Source: an uncultured Acidimicrobiaceae bacterium
Lineage (GTDB): Bacteria; Actinomycetota; Acidimicrobiia; Acidimicrobiales; Microtrichaceae
Direction: 5' to 3'
Assembly: GCA_937868025.1 (NCBI GenBank)
Contig: CALMLJ010000193.1
Span: forward strand, 1 to 5,872
DNA length: 5,872 bases
Under the pieces are notes generated by a model that did not search any database, was not told the DNA's origin, and saw only the letters and a list, made by a program, of their open reading frames with translations. The position numbers and the translations under genes are program-made. The first letter of the stretch is position 1. Each line of letters opens with the position of its first letter. Of the stretch, positions 1-5,648 are shown in pieces.

Positions 1-26
1 CATGGCGGATGCTTCCCGATCGACCC

Positions 27-68
27 ACGCCCCAAACGGGGGGTCTTCGCTCGCGATCGTTTGGGCGT
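27..68. repeat. Imperfect inverted repeat upstream of the hemerythrin gene
   Basis: The arm CCCAAACG at 31-38 is matched by CGTTTGGG at 58-65. The pairing continues as ACG (27-29) with CGT (66-68) if one extra C in the left arm is bulged out. The 19-base spacer puts the arms about three helical turns apart. It ends 25 bases before the hemerythrin start, so it could be an operator or a 5' leader hairpin. No T-run follows, which argues against an intrinsic terminator. No clear -10/-35 pair is visible here. The function is inferred from position only. Confidence 0.4.
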
Positions 69-93
69 CGAAGCCGACGGGTAGCGCGGAAGT

Positions 94-1077
94 ATGGACG
101 CAATCACCCTTCTCAAGGACGACCACCGGTCGTTGGAACGACTCTTCAAGCGCTACGAGCAGGCTGGCGACCGCGCCTTCGTCGAGAAGCGCGCCCTCGT
201 GGACCGCATCATCGAAGAGCTCTCCCGCCACGCCGCGATCGAGGAGCAGCTCTTCTACCCGGTCGCCCGGGCCACCGTGCCCGACACCGACGACATCGCC
301 CTCGAGAGCCTCGAGGAGCATCACATCGTCAAGTGGGTGCTGAGCGAGCTCGAGCGGATGGACCCGACCGACGAACGCTTCGACGCCAAGGTCACCGTGC
401 TCATCGAGAACGTTCGCCACCACGTCGAGGAGGAGGAGAGCGAGTTCTTCCCGAAGGTGCGCGACGAGCTCGGGCGGAACGCGCTCGGCGATCTCGGCGA
501 CACCATGGCGAAGTTCAAGGAGGTCGCTCCGACCCACCCGCACCCCACCTCGCCCGACACCCCTCCGGGCAACCTGGTCACCGGCGCTGCCGCCGGCGTC
601 GTCGACCACGTCACCGACACCATCAGCGGCGTCGCCCAGGGGACCGTGACGGCGCTACAGGACCTCATCGCGCTGGTCCTGCGCCGCAAGCGCCCGTCGA
701 CGTCACCGACAGGCTCGACCGTCGCCCGCAAGCAGGCGAAGAAGGTTCGCAACGAAGTTGCTGACCTCACCGACTCGGCCATCGACGCCGCCAAGGCCGC
801 CCAGAGCAGCGCCGAGCGCACGGTCAAGGCAGCGAAGACCGGCGCGGAACGCACCGTGAAGACGGCGAAGACCGGCGCCAAGCGCACGGCAACGACGGCC
901 CGCAACAGTGCCGACCGGACGACGACGACGGCCCGCAAGGGAGCCAAGGCGACACGGTCGGCGGCCAAGGCGACGGCCACGAGCACGGCCCGTACCGCCA
1001 CCACCGCGGCCAAGCGGACCTCGAGCACGGCACGCTCCGGGGCGAAGCGCACCGCGTCCGCCGCCAAGCGCGGCTGA
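94..1077 (+). CDS. Hemerythrin HHE-domain protein with a basic Ala/Thr-rich 11-residue repeat tail
   Basis: This 327-residue protein has three parts. Residues 1-145 form a hemerythrin-like HHE cation-binding four-helix domain with likely iron ligands H11 (KDDHRSL), H46 and E50 (SRHAAIEEQLFYP), H76/H77 (EEHHIVKW), H110 and E114 (RHHVEEEESEFFP). Such domains bind a non-heme diiron site and handle or sense O2, NO or iron. Residues about 146-200 are a Pro-rich linker and a Gly/Ala/Val-rich, possibly amphipathic segment ending LVLRRKR. Residues 240-327 are eight exact 11-residue repeats, each starting with Ala, very basic and resembling histone H1-like or LEA-type helices. The tail suggests nucleic-acid or polyanion binding in the cytoplasm; this is inference. 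The ATG at 94 opens directly into the conserved HHE start; the ribosome site is weak (GGA, three bases away). The flavodoxin-like gene follows after one base. The domain call is firm; the tail's role is unknown. Confidence 0.93.
   Translation: MDAITLLKDDHRSLERLFKRYEQAGDRAFVEKRALVDRIIEELSRHAAIEEQLFYPVARATVPDTDDIALESLEEHHIVKWVLSELERMDPTDERFDAKVTVLIENVRHHVEEEESEFFPKVRDELGRNALGDLGDTMAKFKEVAPTHPHPTSPDTPPGNLVTGAAAGVVDHVTDTISGVAQGTVTALQDLIALVLRRKRPSTSPTGSTVARKQAKKVRNEVADLTDSAIDAAKAAQSSAERTVKAAKTGAERTVKTAKTGAKRTATTARNSADRTTTTARKGAKATRSAAKATATSTARTATTAAKRTSSTARSGAKRTASAAKRG
811..1074 (+). repeat. Eight tandem 33-base units encoding 11-residue repeats
   Basis: Residues 240-327 of the hemerythrin protein divide without any gap into eight 11-mers of consensus A-[EKD]-R-T-x-x-[TA]-A-[KR]-[TSN]-[GS]. 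The first units are AERTVKAAKTG, AERTVKTAKTG and AKRTATTARNS; the last is AKRTASAAKRG, which ends the protein. The preceding 11-mer, AIDAAKAAQSS (229-239), is in the same register but degenerate. At DNA level the units are diverged; only short stretches such as GCGAAGACCGGCGC recur. This indicates old duplication with conserved spacing rather than a recent expansion. Confidence 0.85.
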
Positions 1078-1078
1078 C

Positions 1079-1702
1079 GTGGCAGGCCTCACGGCGTTCG
1101 CCCTGAACTGCACGCTCACCCCGAGCAGCGCCGGTGCATCGAGCACCGGCAAGCTGCTCGAAGAGGTGCTCCTCGAACTGTCGACGCACGGCGTCACGAG
1201 CCAGGGTTCGGTACGACTGGCCGACTTCACGATCTCGCCGGGTGTCAGTTCCGACGAGGGCGGCGACGACGAATGGCCCGACATCCGCACCCGGATCCTC
1301 GATGCCGACATCTTCGTCCTCGGCACCCCGATCTGGATGGGCCACGCCTGCAGCAACGCGCAGCGCGTACTCGAACGGCTCGACGCGTTCCTCGGTGAGA
1401 CCGACGACCAGGGACGCATGCCCGCCTTCGGGAAGGTCGCGATCGTTGCCGTGGTCGGCAACGAGGACGGTGCACACCACGTCGCAGCGGAGCTGTTCCA
1501 AGGCCTCGACGACGTCGGCTTCACGATCCCGGCCAATGGCATGACCTACTGGGTCGGCGAGGCAATGCACACGACCGACTACCAGGACCTGCCCGAGGGC
1601 AGTGCCAAGACCGACTCGGCGACGAAGCTCGCAGCGTCGAACGCGGCACACCTGGCGGCATTGCTCAGCGGCGCCAACTACCCGGGGCCGGGATCGGACT
1701 GA
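1079..1702 (+). CDS. Flavodoxin-like / NADPH-dependent FMN reductase family protein
   Basis: Starting at GTG 1079 this is a 207-residue protein with a flavodoxin fold. The first strand (LTAFALNCTL) is followed by an FMN phosphate-binding-type loop rich in Ser/Thr (residues about 12-24). After it come a strand ending in LGTPIWMG (81-88), typical of the loop that contacts the flavin ring, and a hydrophobic strand VAIVAVVGNEDGAHH (120-134). The expected role is cytoplasmic FMN-bound electron transfer or NAD(P)H-dependent reduction; the substrate cannot be told. An open frame runs upstream to 908, but that part is an Arg/Pro-rich shadow of the hemerythrin tail, so the GTG one base after the hemerythrin stop was chosen. 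No good ribosome site is visible, so translational coupling is likely. The tight spacing suggests that flavoprotein and hemerythrin work together, perhaps as reductant and iron protein. Confidence 0.87.
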   Translation: MAGLTAFALNCTLTPSSAGASSTGKLLEEVLLELSTHGVTSQGSVRLADFTISPGVSSDEGGDDEWPDIRTRILDADIFVLGTPIWMGHACSNAQRVLERLDAFLGETDDQGRMPAFGKVAIVAVVGNEDGAHHVAAELFQGLDDVGFTIPANGMTYWVGEAMHTTDYQDLPEGSAKTDSATKLAASNAAHLAALLSGANYPGPGSD

Positions 1703-1705
1703 CCC

Positions 1706-1729
1706 GACCTCGCCGCCTTCGGGCCGGTC
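1706..1729. terminator. Possible hairpin between convergent genes
   Basis: The gap between the flavodoxin-like stop and the opposing redox-enzyme stop holds GCC-TTCG-GGC (1715-1724), a stable UUCG-type tetraloop, enclosed by GACC (1706-1709) and GGTC (1726-1729) with an asymmetric internal loop. There is no T-run on either side. It may serve both converging transcripts, but the stem is interrupted and the call is weak. Confidence 0.25.
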
Positions 1730-1735
1730 AGCCGT

Positions 1736-2770
1736 TCATGCTGCGGCGAGATGGGGGTGCCCCGTGGGCTCGACCTCCGCCCGCAGGGACGACGCCCCAC
1801 GCTCCCAGCACGCCATCAGGTGAGCGGCGAGGCGCCGCTCGACCTCCATCACGGCCCACGCACCCCACATGACGAGTTGGCGGGACTCGGGATGCTCACT
1901 CACGTAGTCGCCCACGAGGTGCGTTGCCGCCAGCGGGCCGTGGTGGGCGTCGGCCTCGACGTGCACGTCGTAGAAGCGTCGCGCTTCGGGTCCCAGGCCG
2001 AGGCGATCACACGCCGCGGCGTACCGACCCATCGGGACCACCGACGTCATCTCGAACACGGCCAGGTGCCCGAGCAGTGCCGGCAGGAGTCGCCGGTGCA
2101 ACCCGAGCCACGACACCAGGTTCATGGTGGCGAGCGTCGGCGCGCCGACCCGTTCGAGGTAGGCGCCGTAGCTGTCGTCGAGGCCGAGCGCCCGCATCGT
2201 GTCGGCGAACAGCTCCGCGTGGGCCTCGCCGGGACGACCGTTGCCGTACTCGTCCATCTGGATCTCGATCATCGCCGAGCGCGAGGGGCCGGCGTAACGA
2301 GGGATGCCCCAGGTGTGGGCGTCGGCTTCCTTCAGCTGGTACATCGAGCGATGGATCGCGAACTCGCGCATCTGCTCGATCGTGCCCTCCTCCGCCATGA
2401 ACCGCGACGGCGACGGCTGGCCCGCGCCGGTGTCGATGATCGCGGCCAGCTCGTCGGCGGGGGTGAGCGCCGCACGTGGGCTCGGCTGGATGCAGTTCCG
2501 GAGCGCGTCCTCGAAACGACCCTCGAGCTCACGCCGGAACCGCAACACCTCCGGGTCCCACTCGACGTCATCGGAGACGTCGGAGAACCCGCGGTAGTGC
2601 AGCTCGTAGCAGCAGTACAGCGTGAGCTGCAGGTCGTCATCGCCGAGGGGGTCCTCGCACCACGGCAGATCGGCGAGTGACGGCAGAACGTCGCAGCCGA
2701 GCCGCAGGTACTCGAAGAGGTGCTGCGACATCGGTCCTCGGGGGGCGGGAAGTGCAGGTGCGTCATCCAT
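1736..2770 (-). CDS. Iron-containing redox enzyme family protein (heme-oxygenase-like diiron oxidase fold)
   Basis: This 344-residue protein resembles the actinobacterial iron-containing redox enzyme family, which has the all-helical TenA/heme-oxygenase-like fold. The conserved core shows QLKEADAHTWGIPR (residues 145-158), IEIQMDEYGNGRP (168-180) and HAELF (184-188). Later come E240 and the segment FYDVHVEADAHHG (267-279), whose His/Glu/Asp residues fit a di-metal site. Related enzymes (CADD-, UndA- and SznF-type) use iron and O2 for oxidative chemistry; the substrate here is unknown. The ATG at 2770 was chosen because AGGA lies six bases upstream. The same frame runs further back to 3121, but only as a shadow of the opposing gene. 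The C-terminus (about 325-344) is low-complexity. The gene is convergent with the hemerythrin/flavodoxin operon and divergent from the DUF664 gene. Family call good, reaction unassigned. Confidence 0.85.
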   Translation of the reverse strand: MDDAPALPAPRGPMSQHLFEYLRLGCDVLPSLADLPWCEDPLGDDDLQLTLYCCYELHYRGFSDVSDDVEWDPEVLRFRRELEGRFEDALRNCIQPSPRAALTPADELAAIIDTGAGQPSPSRFMAEEGTIEQMREFAIHRSMYQLKEADAHTWGIPRYAGPSRSAMIEIQMDEYGNGRPGEAHAELFADTMRALGLDDSYGAYLERVGAPTLATMNLVSWLGLHRRLLPALLGHLAVFEMTSVVPMGRYAAACDRLGLGPEARRFYDVHVEADAHHGPLAATHLVGDYVSEHPESRQLVMWGAWAVMEVERRLAAHLMACWERGASSLRAEVEPTGHPHLAAA

Positions 2771-2873
2771 GATGATTCCTGATTCCCCGACAGACCCGCT
2801 CCGCAGCCCCCTCGTCGGAGGGATTTCGGCCGTGACCCGAGGCGAGCTGCCGGCCACGGGGTAGGCAGTAGCC
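2771..2873. promoter_or_regulatory. Divergent intergenic region with a small inverted repeat
   Basis: These 103 bases separate two divergent starts and must hold promoters for both genes, unless one is leaderless. I see no convincing -35/-10 pair on either strand. A perfect short palindrome, CCCTC-gtcg-GAGGG (2809-2822), lies near the middle and could be a regulator site or a small hairpin. CCGTG (2830-2834) and CACGG (2855-2859) form a second, weaker inverted repeat. Confidence 0.35.
2777..2780 (-). promoter_or_regulatory. Ribosome binding site deciding the redox-enzyme start
   Basis: On the minus strand AGGA is followed by six bases and then the ATG at 2770-2768. It is the best-placed Shine-Dalgarno match in the window, and it supports the 344-residue start over the longer open frame. 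Confidence 0.6.
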
Positions 2874-3389
2874 ATGGACGCGACCGACCTCCTCGTGGAC
2901 GCCGTCGAGCGGATCCGCGAGCTCATGCACCAGCACGGCGACCTCGACATCGCGGTCACACAACGCCAGCCGGCGAAGGGATCCAACTCCATCGGCTGGC
3001 TGCTCTGGCACACGGCCCGGGTGCAGGACGCCCAGGTCGCTCCGCTGATCGGCGAACCGCAGCTGTGGGTCGCAGAGGACTTCGCCCGTCGACTCGGCTT
3101 CGACCCCGACGAGAACGACACCGGCTACGCCCACACCGAGGCCCAGGCGGCCGCCGTGTTGATCGACGACCTGTCGGTCCTGCTCGAGTATCACGACGCC
3201 GTCACCGGTCGAACGATCGAGTGGCTCCGGTCGAGTGAGGACGCTGATCTGGATCGGGTCATCGACCCGTCCTTCGACCCGCCGGTGACCGTCGGGGTGC
3301 GCCTCGTCAGCATCGTCGCCGACAGCCTGGAACACCTCGGCCAGGCCGGTTACGTGCGCGGTCTGCTCGGCGCTCCACCCCCTGGGTGA
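2874..3389 (+). CDS. DinB-fold / DUF664 protein (mycothiol-transferase type)
   Basis: This 171-residue protein has the features of the DinB/DUF664 four-helix superfamily. An N-terminal helix (MDATDLLVDAVERIRELMHQ) is followed by SIGWLLWHTARVQD (residues 39-52), with the first metal-type histidine H46. The C-terminal helix VADSLEHLGQAGYVRGLLG (148-166) carries D150, H154 and the typical GQxxYxRG ending. Members usually bind a divalent metal through His residues, and in actinobacteria several use mycothiol for thiol transfer or detoxification. Whether this one does is inferred. The length is normal for the family. The ATG at 2874 opens the conserved first helix; no strong ribosome site is present (GGGGTAGG lies somewhat upstream). 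The HNH gene follows after 70 bases but has its own promoter, so the two are probably separate units. Confidence 0.85.
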   Translation: MDATDLLVDAVERIRELMHQHGDLDIAVTQRQPAKGSNSIGWLLWHTARVQDAQVAPLIGEPQLWVAEDFARRLGFDPDENDTGYAHTEAQAAAVLIDDLSVLLEYHDAVTGRTIEWLRSSEDADLDRVIDPSFDPPVTVGVRLVSIVADSLEHLGQAGYVRGLLGAPPPG

Positions 3390-3425
3390 TTGCACCCGAT
3401 CGACACCAAACGCCCTGTCCTGCAG

Positions 3426-3452
3426 TTGACTGTCAGACCCTTCCGATACACT
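3426..3452 (+). promoter_or_regulatory. Probable promoter of the HNH gene, giving a leaderless transcript
   Basis: TTGACT (3426-3431) matches the -35 consensus at five of six positions. TACACT (3447-3452) fits the actinobacterial -10 pattern TAnnnT, with a slightly short 15-base spacer. The -10 ends only seven bases before the ATG at 3460, so transcription would start at or next to the A of the start codon. No ribosome binding site exists upstream, which agrees with leaderless translation. Confidence 0.6.
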
Positions 3453-3467
3453 CGAACACATGTTCGA
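3452..3467. promoter_or_regulatory. LexA operator (SOS box) overlapping the HNH start codon
   Basis: TCGAACACATGTTCGA matches the mycobacterial/actinobacterial SOS box TCGAAC-N4-GTTCGA at all twelve fixed positions, and its arms are 7-base inverted repeats (TCGAACA/TGTTCGA). It touches the last base of the -10 hexamer and covers the predicted transcription start and the ATG at 3460-3462. LexA bound here should block the promoter until DNA damage. No second CGAAC-N4-GTTCG site was found in the window. 13E12-family genes of Mycobacterium tuberculosis are known from the literature to include LexA-regulated members. Confidence 0.85.
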
Positions 3468-4698
3468 CGTGACAGTGCTGACCGAGATGACGGCGAAGAT
3501 CGCCGGCCTCGACGAGCACCTCTACGCCGACGACGATCTGTTGGCCGGCGTCAAAGCGATCGAGACCGCGGTCCAGTCCCTCCAAGCCGCCCAGGGTGCG
3601 CTGCTGGGTGAACTCGACGCCCGCGGCACCACCGACGTGGTCTCGGGTCATCGCACTGCGAACTGGTTGGCCCACGAGACCGGTATCGCCCCGGTCACTG
3701 CGAAAGCGCGGGTGCGGTTGGCGGTGGCGTTGCGTCTCGATCTGCCAGAGACGGATCGGGCCGTGCGCGACGGCCGCCTGTGCGCGGATCGGGCGAAGGT
3801 GATGGCGAACGCCATCAACGATCGGATCGCTACCGAGTTCCGGGAAATGGAAGCGTCACTGATCGCCGAGTCAGCGTCGATGACGTTCGGCGACTGGGCC
3901 CAACGCGTCGCGATCGTTGCCGAACTGTTGGATCAGGACGGCCCCGAGCCGTCAGAGGATCCGAACAACAACCGGCTCCGATTGAAGGGCGGTCGCGACG
4001 GCATGAAACTCTCCGGCGTTCTGGTCGGTGACCTTGCCGCCACCACGAAGGCCGCGGTCGAGCAGATCGCCGACGAACTGTGGCGCCAGTACCGCGACGA
4101 CTCCGAACGCACCAACGGCGAAATCTCCGTCCCCTCCCGAGCAACACTGCTGGCGATGGCGCTCGCCGAAGCAGTCCGCCGCGGCCTGATGGTCAAAGCA
4201 GACGGCACCGCGGTGAAGAAGCCGAAGGTCGAAGCGACCCTGGTACTCCACGCCGAGGACCCCGACATCGTCCACATCAACGGCAAACCCCTCATCCGAG
4301 GGTCCGCCACCGCCCTCGCCTGCGACATGGCCGTGTGGACCATCATCCTCAACAGCCTCGGCCTCCCGCTCGACATGGGCCGGGAGCTCCGTAACGCCAG
4401 CGACGAGCAACGCAAAGCGCTCGAGGCCCGCGATGGTGGGTGTGTGTTCCCCGGCTGCGGGCTCCGCCCCGACTGGTGCGACGCCCACCACATCGCCCAA
4501 TGGTGGCGAGACCTCGGCACGACCGATATCAAGCACATGGTGTTCCTGTGCCGGCACCACCACGGTGTCATCCACCGCAAAGGATGGAACCTCCAGATCG
4601 GCGACGACGGATGGTCGTGGATCACCACTCCGTCGGGTATCAGCCTGTGGTGCCAACGCCACGGCACCATCAGATCCGGCGCACCACCCGGCACATGA
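3460..4698 (+). CDS. DUF222 / HNH endonuclease (13E12 repeat family type)
   Basis: This 412-residue protein has an N-terminal DUF222 helical region (about residues 5-310) and a C-terminal HNH nuclease domain (about 322-382). The nuclease shows CVFPGC (328-333), a zinc-type cysteine pair, then WCDAHHI (339-345) with the catalytic-type histidines, and FLCRHHHGVIHRKGW (362-376) with the second cysteine and closing histidines. HNH domains cut DNA using a His/metal centre; the role of DUF222-HNH proteins is not established, although they occur in many copies in actinobacterial genomes. The usual Asn of the middle HNH strand (DNLVLLC type) is here KHMVFLC, with His at 359. Length is typical and no frameshift is seen. 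The start at 3460 is supported by the promoter and SOS box. The stop overlaps the start of a 39-codon ORF. Expression is probably damage-induced. Confidence 0.92.
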   Translation: MFDVTVLTEMTAKIAGLDEHLYADDDLLAGVKAIETAVQSLQAAQGALLGELDARGTTDVVSGHRTANWLAHETGIAPVTAKARVRLAVALRLDLPETDRAVRDGRLCADRAKVMANAINDRIATEFREMEASLIAESASMTFGDWAQRVAIVAELLDQDGPEPSEDPNNNRLRLKGGRDGMKLSGVLVGDLAATTKAAVEQIADELWRQYRDDSERTNGEISVPSRATLLAMALAEAVRRGLMVKADGTAVKKPKVEATLVLHAEDPDIVHINGKPLIRGSATALACDMAVWTIILNSLGLPLDMGRELRNASDEQRKALEARDGGCVFPGCGLRPDWCDAHHIAQWWRDLGTTDIKHMVFLCRHHHGVIHRKGWNLQIGDDGWSWITTPSGISLWCQRHGTIRSGAPPGT

Positions 4699-4814
4699 AC
4701 GACACGACGATCGACGCCGACCCCCGGCCGATCGAACCGAACCCCGACGAACGACCCACCCAGTGGGTCCTTCGCCGCGCCCCCGAACACTCACACAAGA
4801 TCACCGTCGCCTGA
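4695..4814 (+). CDS. Small 39-residue protein translationally coupled to the HNH gene
   Basis: The ATG at 4695 overlaps the HNH stop as ATGA, the classic arrangement for translational coupling. The ORF encodes MNDTTIDADPRPIEPNPDER followed by PTQWVLRRAPEHSHKITVA. It has an acidic, Pro-rich first half and a basic second half, without a membrane segment. Codon use is strongly gene-like: about 34 of 40 codons end in G or C. It has no ribosome site of its own, so translation would depend on ribosomes finishing the nuclease. I do not recognise the family. Possible roles are a small modulator of the nuclease or a by-product of the local composition. A split C-terminus of the HNH protein is less likely, since that protein ends naturally. 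Confidence 0.5.
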   Translation: MNDTTIDADPRPIEPNPDERPTQWVLRRAPEHSHKITVA

Positions 4815-4830
4815 GGAGGGGCGGCGACTT

Positions 4831-4849
4831 CTGAGCACTTAGATCTCAG
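4831..4849. terminator. Weak hairpin between convergent genes
   Basis: CTGAG (4831-4835) and CTCAG (4845-4849) form a five-pair stem with a nine-base loop. The hairpin overlaps the stop codon of the minus-strand gene (4846-4848) and lies 17 bases after the small ORF stop. No T-run follows on either strand. It is the only hairpin in this 31-base gap, so it may help end one or both transcripts. Confidence 0.22.
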
Positions 4850-5484
4850 CAGCTCACCTCGGGGTCGGCGCGCTCCAATCCGACGGTGATCACCCACGGA
4901 ACGACGTCATGCAACTCCTCCACCTCCGCCAAGCTTCCTGGAACACCGCTCACCGCCCACCGTGGATCACCGATGAGGGCGAACACGTCGCAGCGCCCTG
5001 ATCGAAAGCTCGTGTGGTAGCTGGCGACCGCATGTCTGCCGCTCGGGTCGCCACTGAGCGGCCAGTCATCCACGAACGCACCACCCTCGAGACCGGAGCA
5101 GTTGTAGTTCACGAAGAGTCCCTGGTCCGCAGCCTCCTTCACCGTCTTCCCGGTCGACGACCGCGTGCAGGCGACCACATCTGCCGACACATCGCTGAAA
5201 TCGTCCCTGGTGTCCGCTGTCAGGTGAAAGTGAGAGGGGACGATCCCCGCCGCGAGCAGGCTGGCGGGCGGCTCGGCACTCGGATCGAGGGGCGCAAACC
5301 ACACCACCGGACGCCCCACCCTGTCTGTGCCGCGACCCGACGACATACCGGCTGGAACTCCGACCTGATCAACGAACTCGCCCATTGCGTCGTCCCACGG
5401 CTGGCCCGCCCACAGCACGGCTACAACGACGACGCCTGCGCAGAACGCGGCTCCCCACCCCACGACGGTCCGACGATCTGCCAT
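4846..5484 (-). CDS. Membrane-anchored protein of unknown function
   Basis: This 212-residue protein has a short basic N-terminus (MADRR) and one hydrophobic segment at about residues 7-27 (VVGWGAAFCAGVVVVAVLWAG). It is therefore probably a signal anchor or uncleaved signal peptide, with the rest outside the membrane. No lipobox is convincing: C15 lies in AAFC, inside the hydrophobic run. The outer part has cysteines at 106, 129, 165 and 212, which could form two disulfides, and aromatic stretches such as VVWFAPLDP (60-68) and SHFHLTAD (84-91). I recognise no family or catalytic motif. Codon use is gene-like. On the minus strand GAGGA directly abuts the ATG, too close for a normal ribosome site, while TACCCT lies eight bases upstream; a leaderless start is possible. 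A gene is likely; its function is unknown. Confidence 0.72.
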   Translation of the reverse strand: MADRRTVVGWGAAFCAGVVVVAVLWAGQPWDDAMGEFVDQVGVPAGMSSGRGTDRVGRPVVWFAPLDPSAEPPASLLAAGIVPSHFHLTADTRDDFSDVSADVVACTRSSTGKTVKEAADQGLFVNYNCSGLEGGAFVDDWPLSGDPSGRHAVASYHTSFRSGRCDVFALIGDPRWAVSGVPGSLAEVEELHDVVPWVITVGLERADPEVSC

Positions 5485-5492
5485 TCCTCGGA

Positions 5493-5498
5493 AGGGTA
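5493..5498 (-). promoter_or_regulatory. Possible -10 element for the membrane-anchored gene
   Basis: On the minus strand TACCCT fits the actinobacterial TAnnnT pattern and ends eight bases before the ATG at 5484, which would give a leaderless or nearly leaderless mRNA. No good -35 is seen at 16-18 bases; TGGACA occurs upstream but only 11 bases away. This is a weak call that rests on spacing and on the similar layout of the HNH promoter. Confidence 0.3.
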
Positions 5499-5566
5499 GC
5501 GACAGGCATTGTCCACCGGGCCACGACGCTCGTCACTAGATCCTCATGAGACATTCCGACACCGTC

Positions 5567-5648
5567 GCCTGGGCGGCGGTGGACTCTCGATCGCTGAAGT
5601 GCAGTCGGACTCCATCTGAGCGATCGAGAGTGCCAGCGTCGACTCGGC
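5567..5648. repeat. Long inverted repeat with a perfect 13-base core
   Basis: ACTCTCGATCGCT (5583-5595) is the exact reverse complement of AGCGATCGAGAGT (5619-5631), separated by 23 bases. Allowing one bulged base (5632) and three mismatches, pairing extends outward to 5567 and 5648, for about 26 pairs in all. Two of these are G-U pairs only if the plus strand is transcribed. The loop contains the near-palindrome AGTCGGACT. There is no T-run, so it does not look like a standard terminator. It may be a structured RNA, an intergenic repeat element, or a mobile-element remnant. Confidence 0.7.

Noticed and set aside
321..1067. Long minus-strand open frame opposite the hemerythrin gene (248 residues, Val/Ala/Arg-rich)
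   Set aside because: It is the antisense shadow of the hemerythrin gene and its repetitive basic tail; it has no domain and no sensible start context.
908..1078. N-terminal extension of the flavodoxin-like frame back to 908
   Set aside because: The extra 57 residues are Arg/Pro-rich and out of frame over the hemerythrin tail. The flavodoxin fold begins right after the GTG at 1079.
2771..3121. Extension of the minus-strand redox enzyme upstream to 3121
   Set aside because: It lies opposite the DUF664 gene, and the ATG at 2770 has a well-spaced AGGA. The extra residues do not resemble the family.
3933..4794. Two long minus-strand frames opposite the HNH gene (280 and 285 residues)
   Set aside because: They are antisense shadows of a gene with a clear HNH domain; their sequences are low-information and match nothing recognised.
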